Below are positions 1 through 4,760 of a stretch of DNA of 8,433 nt, piece after piece. Within the stretch, counting starts at the first letter, position 1; each line of letters starts with the position of its first letter. The notes beneath the pieces are model-generated. The model saw nothing but the letters and a program-made list of their open reading frames with translations, did no database searches and was not told the DNA's origin. The position numbers were made by a program, and so were the translations under genes. Source of the stretch: Parcubacteria group bacterium GW2011_GWA1_47_8 (GTDB lineage Bacteria > Patescibacteriota > Minisyncoccia > Phycocordibacterales > UBA1550); the NCBI GenBank assembly GCA_000996605.1, contig LCOP01000029.1, positions 1-8,433 of the forward strand, in the 5' to 3' direction.

Positions 1-15
1 ATATCTGCTTTTTTG

Positions 16-35
16 TTTCCATATTCATATGGAAA
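16..35. promoter_or_regulatory. Palindrome upstream of the infC promoter
   Basis: Two perfect 9-bp arms (TTTCCATAT and ATATGGAAA) flank a 2-bp centre. It lies about 70 bp upstream of the predicted -35 box of the infC promoter. As DNA it could be an operator for a dimeric regulator, or it could belong to an upstream gene outside the window. The symmetry is visible directly; the role is a guess. Confidence 0.35.
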
Positions 36-78
36 TACGGTAACCCAATTGTGGCCTATTCGGGTATGTTACGGTAAC
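36..78. repeat. Duplicated TACGGTAAC motif before infC
   Basis: TACGGTAAC occurs at 36-44 and again at 70-78, 34 bp apart. The second copy is part of the palindrome GTTACGGTAAC (68-78). Both lie upstream of the predicted -35 box at 104-109. Repeated sites with partial dyad symmetry at this distance are compatible with a regulator-binding region, but nothing here identifies a protein. No gene is seen in 1-158. Confidence 0.3.
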
Positions 79-103
79 AGTTTTTGTGGCATATAACGTA
101 GGA

Positions 104-132
104 TTGACTTCCTTTTCGAAATACCATATATT
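104..132 (+). promoter_or_regulatory. Sigma70-type promoter of the infC-rpmI-rplT cluster
   Basis: TTGACT at 104-109 (-35) and TATATT at 127-132 (-10) are separated by exactly 17 bp, close to the housekeeping sigma consensus. The predicted transcription start is near 139-140. It is the best plus-strand promoter seen in the window and sits directly before infC. The leader would begin with the hairpin at 143-159. Confidence 0.7.
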
Positions 133-142
133 ATGGGGGACT

Positions 143-159
143 CCGCAATACTTTTGCGG
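143..159 (+). promoter_or_regulatory. Hairpin at the 5' end of the infC leader
   Basis: CCGCAA (143-148) and TTGCGG (154-159) form a perfect 6-bp stem with a 5-nt loop. It begins about 4 nt after the predicted transcription start. A stem at the extreme 5' end can protect an mRNA or affect initiation. It also contains the first base of the most upstream possible infC start, GTG at 159, which makes that start less attractive. Confidence 0.45.
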
Positions 160-707
160 TGTTGTTAATTCAATCCATTATTCCCTTGAATCCCAAGACG
201 AAAATCAACCATCAAATTCGCGCCAAAGAACTCCATGTTATCACGGATACGGGCGAGTCTTTGGGAACACTTTCTCTTTCGGAGGCACTTGCAAAAGCGG
301 AGGTGATGGGAATGGATCTCATTGAGATCTCCCCCAACGCTGTCCCGCCGGTCGCAAAGATCATGGATTATGGCAAGTTCCAATACCAGCAGAGCAAAAA
401 GCAGAAAGAAGCAAGAGCACGCTCGCACGTTACCGAAACAAAAACACTGCAAGTTAAAATAGGCACCTCGGAACACGATCTCGCACTCAAAGCGAAGAAT
501 GCGTCCAAGTGGCTCAAGGAAGGGCACCGCGTCAAGATAGATCTCTTCCTCGCAGGGCGGTCAAAGTACGCGGACATGACATTCAAGAAAGAGCGTTTGG
601 GGAGAATCCTCACGCTCATCTCCGAAGAGTATCGCATGGCGGACGAACCTCAAAAAAGCCTCAAGGGACTCACGGTCATCCTCGAACGGGTAAGTAAGAA
701 AAGTTAA
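159..707 (+). CDS. infC: Translation initiation factor IF-3
   Basis: IF-3 binds the 30S subunit, prevents premature 50S joining and checks start codon and initiator tRNA. The N-terminal domain begins at 'KINHQIRAKEL' (about residues 15-25 from the longest start) and contains the family signature 'PPVAKIMDYGKF' near 63-74. A Lys/Gln/Arg-rich linker ('QSKKQKEARARS') follows, then the C-terminal ribosome-binding domain to the end. The usual RGRE motif of that domain is altered to AGRS. The length of 182 aa is normal. No in-frame ATG lies before the conserved N-terminus. Candidate starts are GTG 159, TTG 162, ATT 168/177/180, TTG 186 and ATC 204; the coordinates give the longest form. TTG 186 or an ATT start would fit the family better. 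A non-ATG start is expected for infC because IF-3 represses its own mRNA through start-codon discrimination. No Shine-Dalgarno sequence is seen. It is first in the infC-rpmI-rplT cluster. Confidence 0.95.
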   Translation: MLLIQSIIPLNPKTKINHQIRAKELHVITDTGESLGTLSLSEALAKAEVMGMDLIEISPNAVPPVAKIMDYGKFQYQQSKKQKEARARSHVTETKTLQVKIGTSEHDLALKAKNASKWLKEGHRVKIDLFLAGRSKYADMTFKKERLGRILTLISEEYRMADEPQKSLKGLTVILERVSKKS

Positions 708-737
708 GGAACGGAGCGACTTTAAAATCAACCATGA

Positions 738-859
738 ATCCCGTTAGAGATCGCGCGGGTTAAAAAGATCTCTGGGGTTTCAACAGCAAGAAAAATCAAA
801 TACTTAACGGATACTAATCAAGTACGGAAATGTTCTACATTTCCTATCTCTAACGGGAT
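738..859 (+). repeat. 14-bp inverted repeat reaching into the rpmI start codon
   Basis: ATCCCGTTAGAGAT (738-751) and ATCTCTAACGGGAT (846-859) are perfect reverse complements separated by 94 nt. The last two bases of the right arm are the A and T of the rpmI ATG at 858. Between the arms, GGAAATG (826-832) and CATTTCC (838-844) form a perfect 7-bp hairpin abutting the right arm, and TACTT/AAGTA (801-805/820-824) a 5-bp one. Folding would occlude rpmI initiation. The position between infC and rpmI recalls L20 autoregulation in other bacteria. The arm sequence also resembles a dispersed repeat I recall from Parcubacteria, in which in-frame reading gives NPVR and SNG peptides. The left arm here reads NPVRD in the 9-codon frame starting at 734. 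Structure is certain as sequence; role is unresolved. Confidence 0.8.
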
Positions 860-1046
860 GAAAACAAACAAATCATTTACAAAACGCCTCAAGGTGACGA
901 AGACGGGAAAAATTCTCGGTCGCACGCCGGGGCAAAACCATTTTAATGCGAAAGCAAGCCGTTCGAAACAGCTCGCCGCAAAGAGCCTCCAAAGTCTTCA
1001 CATGACAAGTAGAGACAAGGCGCGCTTCTTGCCCGGGCTTCTGTAA
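858..1046 (+). CDS. rpmI: 50S ribosomal protein L35 (bL35)
   Basis: A small, basic 62-residue protein of the large ribosomal subunit. The N-terminal 'MKTNKSFTKRLKVTKTGKIL' matches the bL35 signature (KTNKS.AKRFKVTGSGKI), followed by a basic region and the normal short C-terminus. The family often starts 'MPKMKTNKS'; here the ATG corresponds to the internal methionine, and no ATG lies upstream in frame, so 858 is the start. There is no Shine-Dalgarno sequence; instead the start codon lies at the edge of a 14-bp inverted-repeat arm. It lies 150 nt after infC and 54 nt before rplT, in the classical order. Translation is therefore a plausible point of control for rpmI and rplT. Confidence 0.95.
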   Translation: MKTNKSFTKRLKVTKTGKILGRTPGQNHFNAKASRSKQLAAKSLQSLHMTSRDKARFLPGLL

Positions 1047-1074
1047 TTCCAGCCAAAGAAACGTCGAACTTTTT

Positions 1075-1080
1075 TATAAT
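1075..1080 (+). promoter_or_regulatory. Consensus -10-like hexamer before rplT
   Basis: TATAAT at 1075-1080 lies 20 nt before the rplT ATG, in an AT-rich spacer between rpmI and rplT. No -35 hexamer is seen at 16-18 bp, and no TG extension precedes it. It could be an internal promoter giving extra rplT mRNA or simply AT-rich spacer. Confidence 0.2.
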
Positions 1081-1100
1081 TATTAACACCACCTAAAACC

Positions 1101-1448
1101 ATGACCAGAGTAAAACGAGGAACAACCGCACTGAAACGCCGCAGAAACGTCCTTGCAGACGTCAAAGGCTACCGCTTTGGACGAAGCAAGAAGGAAATCC
1201 AGGCAAAAGAAGCAATCGCCCACGCGGGTGCGTATGCATTTGCGCACCGCCGTGACAAGAAAAACGTTTTTCGCCGTCTCTTTACAGTCAAAATGAACGC
1301 CGCCCTCCGCCCGCTCGGTTTTTCATACAGTAAATTCATTGATGCGCTCAAGAAAAAGAACATCATCATCGACCGCAAGATCATGGCAGACCTCGCTGAA
1401 CATAACCCCAAAACATTTGCGAATATCGTGAATGAGGTGAAGGGGTAG
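1101..1448 (+). CDS. rplT: 50S ribosomal protein L20 (bL20)
   Basis: L20 binds 23S rRNA early in large-subunit assembly. The 115-residue product is full length (about 118 in E. coli). The N-terminal basic extension 'TRVKRGTTALKRRRNVLADVKGYRFGRSKK' matches the family, with the characteristic YRF/GRSK region. The globular C-terminal domain includes 'YAFAHRRDKKNVFRRLF' and 'SYSKFIDALKKKNIIIDRKIMADLAEHNPKTFANIV'. In Gammaproteobacteria and Firmicutes L20 represses its own operon by binding an mRNA structure that mimics its rRNA site; the inverted repeat before rpmI is where such a site might lie. No Shine-Dalgarno sequence precedes the ATG. It is the last gene before the terminator at 1492-1518. 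Confidence 0.97.
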   Translation: MTRVKRGTTALKRRRNVLADVKGYRFGRSKKEIQAKEAIAHAGAYAFAHRRDKKNVFRRLFTVKMNAALRPLGFSYSKFIDALKKKNIIIDRKIMADLAEHNPKTFANIVNEVKG

Positions 1449-1454
1449 TTACTA

Positions 1455-1477
1455 GGTTTTAGGTGTTGGGTTTTAGG
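1455..1477 (+). repeat. Iterated GGTTTTAGG words after the rplT stop
   Basis: GGTTTTAGG occurs at 1455-1463 and 1469-1477, a 14-nt period, starting only 6 nt after the rplT TAG stop. It is not part of the terminator stem. Similar short iterations follow other stop codons in this window. Confidence 0.5.
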
Positions 1478-1491
1478 AAAATCACAACATC

Positions 1492-1518
1492 AAAAGCGCG
1501 CCCTACAGGCGCGCTTTT
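1492..1518. terminator. Bidirectional intrinsic terminator
   Basis: AAAAGCGCGCC (1492-1502) and GGCGCGCTTTT (1508-1518) form a perfect 11-bp stem with a 5-nt loop. The GC core is flanked by A and T runs, so it works as a U-tract terminator in both directions. It lies between rplT (plus) and the convergent LOG-family gene (minus, ending at 1570), and would end both transcripts. Confidence 0.88.
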
Positions 1519-1569
1519 GTGTTTCAAGTTAATTGTCAGTGGTTTAAAGGTAAACTGTTCGTAAAACAA

Positions 1570-2220
1570 TCATTTCACCGGAATCCCCGTCTTCCCCCCT
1601 ACCCCATCATAATTCTCGTACACATAGAGAGGGCATTCATTTCCGAGGTCGCAGGTTTTCTGTATTCCGATCAACTTGATAAGCTCCGCAACAAGCACCT
1701 TCGGGTCCTCGTTAAAAGCAACGAGGCCTTCTTCACGACGATGGCTTTTCTCGAGCATAATGTCAATCACTTCATCGGTTTCCCACGCACCGCGGAGAAC
1801 GCCGAGTGGCTTGTGGTCTTCAAATGCGATGGTAAATTCATTAATAGTACCCACACGTCCACATCCAACAATAACTCCATCCGACGCGCGCGTGAGGAGC
1901 AAATTGCGCCCCGAGTACCCAAACCCCGTGTAAATAATAATATCCAAATAATCGAGCGGAAGGTCGTACACCTCGACATGCTCTTTCTCATTTGATGCAG
2001 GAGAAAGCCCGATAGACACTCCGCCCGCCTCTTTTGCGCCCATTGCCGCCCAAAGGGGGAACCCCGTCGTTGCACCCGTGACCAATATCGCTCCTTGACG
2101 CACGACCTCGCGCCCAAGCTCCTTTGCTTTTTCCATAACGCCATCACCGCAATGCGTGGTGTCTGCCGCTCCCGAAACACAAATCTTTAATTTAAAATGC
2201 TGATGTTTGTCTGATCCCAT
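1570..2220 (-). CDS. LOG/SLOG-family Rossmann-fold nucleotide-binding protein
   Basis: The 216-residue product has the architecture of the LOG-like/TIGR00725 group of Rossmann proteins, distantly related to cytokinin-activating phosphoribohydrolases and DprA. Visible landmarks are the first strand and turn 'KICVSGAAD' (12-20), a second glycine-rich turn 'VTGATTGFP' (47-55), 'SGRNLLLTRASDGVIV' (103-118), and 'GCGRVGTINEF' (119-129) at the place of the family motif PGGxGTxxE. The GT and E are kept, but the PGG part is replaced, so enzymatic LOG activity is uncertain and nucleotide binding is the safer call. The C-terminal tail after about residue 185 ('IQKTCDLGNECPL...') is not recognised. The ATG at 2220 has no Shine-Dalgarno sequence, but TGG-TAAGTT lies 6 nt upstream, predicting a leaderless message. 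It is transcribed alone, convergent to rplT. Confidence 0.8.
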   Translation of the reverse strand: MGSDKHQHFKLKICVSGAADTTHCGDGVMEKAKELGREVVRQGAILVTGATTGFPLWAAMGAKEAGGVSIGLSPASNEKEHVEVYDLPLDYLDIIIYTGFGYSGRNLLLTRASDGVIVGCGRVGTINEFTIAFEDHKPLGVLRGAWETDEVIDIMLEKSHRREEGLVAFNEDPKVLVAELIKLIGIQKTCDLGNECPLYVYENYDGVGGKTGIPVK

Positions 2221-2226
2221 ATCATT

Positions 2227-2235
2227 AACTTACCA
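2227..2235 (-). promoter_or_regulatory. Extended -10 element of the LOG-family gene
   Basis: On the minus strand TGG-TAAGTT ends exactly 6 nt before the ATG at 2220. Transcription would start at or next to the A of the ATG. TAAGTT is a weak hexamer on its own; the TGn extension and identical geometry at two other genes make it credible. Confidence 0.4.
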
Positions 2236-2292
2236 CAAACAACTGGCAACCCGCAAGAAGACTCTTTTGTATTTTGTTGTTAGTTGTTTGTG
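2234..2292. repeat. 11-bp inverted repeat between LOG and RNase genes
   Basis: CACAAACAACT (2234-2244) and AGTTGTTTGTG (2282-2292) are perfect reverse complements separated by 37 nt. They occupy most of the 79-bp gap between the RNase stop (2300) and the LOG start (2220). The long loop and lack of a U-run argue against an ordinary terminator. The inside is made of related CAA/AAC words on the minus strand. It might slow or end the RNase transcript, or be a remnant of a dispersed repeat. Confidence 0.45.
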
Positions 2293-2299
2293 CTACTTT

Positions 2300-3673
2300 C
2301 TAAAATTCTATCTCCACGACCTCTCCTTCGCGAGGGATTACCACATCGCGAGAAAGATAGTCGCGGACGCGCTGTGCAAAGAACATTGCCGCACCGGGCT
2401 CCGCATGTACCACAAACACTTTTTTGAGATTATCCCCGACGTTTGCAACAAATTCCACGAGCGCATCGACATCCTTGTGCGCCGAGTAGCCGCCGATGGT
2501 CACAATCTTTGCCCGCACGGGGATGTCTTGGTCCATAATATTCACCGTCTTTGCCCCTTCCTCAAGTGCCCGCCCCATAGTCCCCACCGCCTGATACCCT
2601 ACCAAAAGAAGCGTGTTATTGGCGTCACCAAGATAATTGCGCTCGTGGTGGAGGATGCGTCCGCCGTTTGACATGCCCGACCCCGCGAGGATGATCTTGG
2701 GTGCCGGTACGTCCTTGATTGCGATAGAATCCTCGGTGCGCTCGGTAAACCGCAAACGGGCAAACTTGAAAATATCATCGCCTCCCTTGATTTGCGCCGC
2801 GACTTCGTCATTAAAGTAACTTGCATTGTCATGAAAGACTCTGGTGACTTTAATAGCGAGCGGTGAATCTACAAATACGGGAACGTGCGGAATCCGGTTT
2901 TTTTCAACCATATCGTTAAGCTCAAGGAGGAGGTCCTGCGTGCGCTCGATGGCAAATACGGGAATCATGAGCACTCCCTTGCGCTTTATCGTATCTTCAA
3001 TAACCCCTTGAAGAAGCTCGGTTCGATTCTTTTGGTCTTCGTGAACTTTGTTGCCATACACCGCCTCGGTGACCAGGTAGTCGACATCCGCAAGTGCATC
3101 CGTGTCGGGGAGAATAAGCGAGGGCGAGTTGCCGAGGTCTCCCGAAAAAACGATTTTCTTGCCGCCGTGCACGATCTCAATCATTGCCGAACCGAGGATA
3201 TGCCCGGCGTCGCGCAAGCGAATCGAGAGTTCGCCGAGTTTAATATCATGGTGGTAAGGGGTTGTTTTCCACTGCTCAAGCGTACGCTGTACGGCTTCTT
3301 CGCGATAGAGTGGCTCGTGATTGTCTTTTTTTGCTTCATACCCCATCACACGCGCAGAATCTTCGAGAATGAGCGCCGCGATCGCGCGTGTCGGTGGCGT
3401 GGAATAAATAATGCCGCGGAATCCCTCGTTTATAAGTTTCGGGATGCGGCCAACGTGATCGAGGTGCGCGTGCGTAACAAATAGCGCATCAATCGCCCTA
3501 GGATCATACGGAAAAGGATTCTTGTTTTTATCATCGCAGATTTTCACGCCCTGAAAAAGCCCGCAGTCGATCAAAATCCTCACCCCTCCCGCTTCGAGAA
3601 GATGATTGGACCCTGTCACTCCGCCCGCGGCGCCGTAGAATCCGAGTTTTGCCGTTTGTAAATTATTCGCCAT
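2300..3673 (-). CDS. Beta-CASP metallo-beta-lactamase RNase (CPSF/Ysh1-like, COG1236 type)
   Basis: Predicted cytoplasmic zinc-dependent ribonuclease of 457 residues. The metallo-beta-lactamase part has HAHLDH at 68-73 (motif 2), H158 in 'DAGHILGSA' (motif 3) and D179 in 'SGDLG' (motif 4). The beta-CASP part has acidic motif A at E203 ('VTEAVYGN'), 'AIERTQDLLLEL' near 241-252, motif B H399 in 'GGYSAHKD', and motif C H423 in 'VVHAEPGA'. All metal-binding and catalytic positions are present. These enzymes process or degrade RNA; the exact substrate cannot be told. An earlier in-frame start at 3745 adds 24 residues read from inside the upstream gene and lacks family similarity, so the ATG at 3673 ('MANNLQTAKLGFYGAAGGVTGS') is chosen. 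This start overlaps the end of the membrane-protein gene upstream by 11 nt, indicating co-transcription and coupled translation. Confidence 0.92.
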   Translation of the reverse strand: MANNLQTAKLGFYGAAGGVTGSNHLLEAGGVRILIDCGLFQGVKICDDKNKNPFPYDPRAIDALFVTHAHLDHVGRIPKLINEGFRGIIYSTPPTRAIAALILEDSARVMGYEAKKDNHEPLYREEAVQRTLEQWKTTPYHHDIKLGELSIRLRDAGHILGSAMIEIVHGGKKIVFSGDLGNSPSLILPDTDALADVDYLVTEAVYGNKVHEDQKNRTELLQGVIEDTIKRKGVLMIPVFAIERTQDLLLELNDMVEKNRIPHVPVFVDSPLAIKVTRVFHDNASYFNDEVAAQIKGGDDIFKFARLRFTERTEDSIAIKDVPAPKIILAGSGMSNGGRILHHERNYLGDANNTLLLVGYQAVGTMGRALEEGAKTVNIMDQDIPVRAKIVTIGGYSAHKDVDALVEFVANVGDNLKKVFVVHAEPGAAMFFAQRVRDYLSRDVVIPREGEVVEIEF

Positions 3674-4076
3674 GTAATTTATTTTGCATGTAACGGTACA
3701 CAAAAACCGCAACCACAAGCCCGCCAAGAACATCAAAACCAACATCGCTCAGGGAATCAAGGATTGAGTTTATGGGCTTCTCAAGTACGATTTCAACCCC
3801 TGCCTCATACAATTCCCACAAAACCCCGAAAAAAAATGCTCCGGCAAGCGCCCACGAAATAGTGTCCATGAGAGAGCGGCCCGCAAAAGGGTACCTGCCC
3901 GAAAAAAGTCGATACCAGAGCACCGTGCCTCCCAGCCACACGCCCCCCGCAAAATGCATCGGCATATCGAGCCAGAGCATGCTCCAGTACCAAGAAAACT
4001 TTATCGCAAGCATGTTGATTGCCGCGATAACAAGGATGAGGATTGCGAGCAATGCGGGAAAAGATTTTCGTTCCAT
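3663..4076 (-). CDS. Small VanZ/DUF2238-like integral membrane protein
   Basis: The 137-residue hydrophobic protein has four predicted membrane segments, at about 6-26, 34-56, 72-92 and 112-131. Polar motifs sit at membrane borders: 'LWLDMPMHFAGG' (D37, H41), 'LWELYEAG' (E88) and the spaced acidic series in 'DSLSDVGFD' (D107, D111, D115). This pattern, D..H..GG then WE and repeated Asp, resembles the YjdF/DUF2238 and VanZ-like families, whose molecular function is poorly known. No signal peptide other than the first membrane segment. It is the first gene of a two-gene unit with the beta-CASP RNase. The ATG at 4076 follows a TATACT hexamer by 12 nt. Family assignment is by motif pattern only. 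Confidence 0.72.
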   Translation of the reverse strand: MERKSFPALLAILILVIAAINMLAIKFSWYWSMLWLDMPMHFAGGVWLGGTVLWYRLFSGRYPFAGRSLMDTISWALAGAFFFGVLWELYEAGVEIVLEKPINSILDSLSDVGFDVLGGLVVAVFVYRYMQNKLHGE

Positions 4077-4088
4077 ATAATTAAACCT

Positions 4089-4094
4089 AGTATA
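4089..4094 (-). promoter_or_regulatory. -10 element of the membrane protein-RNase unit
   Basis: TATACT on the minus strand (4094 to 4089) lies 12 nt before the ATG at 4076, giving a predicted leader of only about 6 nt. The -35 region falls within the tandem repeat at 4100-4121 and matches the consensus poorly, so the repeat may serve as an activator or operator site. Confidence 0.45.
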
Positions 4095-4099
4095 CCGTG

Positions 4100-4121
4100 T
4101 TTGGGAATACTTTGGGAATAC
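4100..4121. repeat. Perfect tandem duplication of an 11-bp word
   Basis: TTTGGGAATAC occurs at 4100-4110 and 4111-4121 with no spacer. On the minus strand the first unit begins with the G of the TAG stop of the membrane protein gene ending at 4121, and both units lie upstream of the TATACT box of the next gene. It could be a binding site with one helical turn between units or the product of replication slippage. Confidence 0.7.
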
Positions 4122-4516
4122 TAGGAAACCAAGCCGGTATTATTTCTTTTGTTTCTTCCCACGTACCAGACTTTTGAGATGGTGCAGGCAATAAACCAGA
4201 ACAAAATAACAGCAGTGACCCCAATGAGAACATATGCCACCAAAGTAGGGGTGTGCCCATCTCCACACCCTCCAATCATTCCACAAGGAAAAGGATTCAA
4301 CTTATAAATCAAATCGCCCCATAAGAAGTAATAGAACTCCGATATACCAAAAAGAAACATCCACATCAATTCGACCGCAAAAAAGGGAACGAAGTAACCT
4401 AATCTTTGTACCGGGAAATAACTAGCATAAAGAGATAGTAGAAAAACTACAACCAAAACCCAAAACACCCACCACGTCACTTTTGTCGGTCTCAAGAAAT
4501 TTTTAATTGCATTCAT
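4121..4516 (-). CDS. Uncharacterised small membrane protein
   Basis: The 131-residue product is not assigned to a named family. It begins with a short basic amphipathic stretch containing 'FLRPTK' (7-12), a beginning I associate with small membrane proteins common in Parcubacteria and archaea. Hydrophobic segments lie at about 14-34, 42-68 (possibly two short ones) and 91-115. A loop 'NPFPCGMIGGCGDGHTP' (74-90) carries two cysteines and several glycines and could be disulphide-bonded or metal-binding if outside. The C-terminus is basic ('RNKRN') and probably cytoplasmic. The start at 4516 has no Shine-Dalgarno sequence; TGG-TAGCAT ends 6 nt upstream, so transcription would start on the A of the ATG. 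The sRNA terminator lies 30 nt upstream, so the gene is transcribed independently. Confidence 0.7.
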   Translation of the reverse strand: MNAIKNFLRPTKVTWWVFWVLVVVFLLSLYASYFPVQRLGYFVPFFAVELMWMFLFGISEFYYFLWGDLIYKLNPFPCGMIGGCGDGHTPTLVAYVLIGVTAVILFWFIACTISKVWYVGRNKRNNTGLVS

Positions 4517-4522
4517 AACTTT

Positions 4523-4531
4523 ATGCTACCA
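4523..4531 (-). promoter_or_regulatory. Extended -10 element of the small membrane protein gene
   Basis: TGG-TAGCAT on the minus strand (4531 to 4523) ends 6 nt before the ATG at 4516. With the usual 7-nt distance, transcription starts exactly on the A of the start codon. It is wedged between the upstream terminator (4546-4579) and the gene, which is the only place a promoter could be. Confidence 0.45.
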
Positions 4532-4545
4532 CATACACGGCATTG

Positions 4546-4579
4546 AAAAAACCCCTACACAGAGGTGCAGGGGTTTTTT
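4546..4579 (-). terminator. Intrinsic terminator of the candidate small RNA
   Basis: An A-run and CCCCT (4546-4556) pair with AGGGGTTTTTT (4569-4579); CAC/GTG (4558-4560/4565-4567) extends the stem after one mismatch, with a 4-nt AGAG loop (plus strand). Six T residues follow the stem on either strand, so it is symmetric. Its natural use is to end the minus-strand small RNA starting at about 4706. Confidence 0.88.
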
Positions 4580-4706
4580 CTCGGGTCATCTGAAGATATT
4601 GGCTCTAGTATAAAACTAGGTGGGTGCCCGCAATCATACGCCACGGCGCATGATGATGTAAGGCTCCCGTGCCAATAACTTAGGAGTCAATACCTCAAAT
4701 AACCCT
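4546..4706 (-). ncRNA. Candidate structured small RNA, 6S-like
   Basis: The minus strand from about 4706 to 4546 (some 160 nt) has its own promoter and terminator and no ORF. The 5' end (4705-4693) pairs with 4595-4583 in 13 consecutive base pairs, three of them G-U on the minus strand only, which sets the coding strand. Inside are TATTGGC/GCCAATA (4677-4671 with 4603-4597), a CTAGT/ACTAG hairpin on the 3' side (4619-4605), GGGAGCC/GGCACCC with one mismatch (4668-4662 with 4628-4622), and an apical 9-bp hairpin (4654-4646 with 4641-4633) with one more minus-only G-U pair. Closing helix, open middle with a small hairpin on the 3' strand, and apical stem match the layout of 6S RNA, the sigma70-RNA polymerase regulator. 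The size fits too. Sequence identity to 6S was not checked, so the family name is tentative; being a real structured RNA is much more certain. Confidence 0.72.
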
Positions 4707-4712
4707 ACATTC

Positions 4713-4741
4713 ACTATACGCCCGTGCAAAATTTTTTACAA
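4713..4741 (-). promoter_or_regulatory. Promoter of the candidate small RNA
   Basis: On the minus strand TTGTAA (4741-4736) and TATAGT (4718-4713) are separated by exactly 17 bp. The predicted start is at 4706, one base before the first base of the 13-bp closing helix at 4705. This agreement between promoter and fold supports both. Confidence 0.72.
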
Positions 4742-4760
4742 GAGAATTTTTTATTACAAA

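Noticed and set aside
86..325. 79-codon plus-strand frame before and inside infC
   Set aside because: It overlaps the promoter and infC in another frame, and its product has no recognisable features.
1519..1995. 158-codon plus-strand frame opposite the LOG-family gene
   Set aside because: It overlaps a well-supported Rossmann protein and its product has no family pattern.
2885..3484. 199-codon plus-strand frame opposite the RNase gene
   Set aside because: Antisense shadow; the minus strand holds all beta-CASP motifs in this stretch.
3674..3745. Longer N-terminus for the beta-CASP RNase starting at 3745
   Set aside because: The extra 24 residues are read inside the coding sequence of the upstream membrane protein and do not resemble the family; the ATG at 3673 gives the normal N-terminus.
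4100..4121. CRISPR-like or longer tandem array
   Set aside because: Only two 11-bp units without spacers; no other copies in the window.
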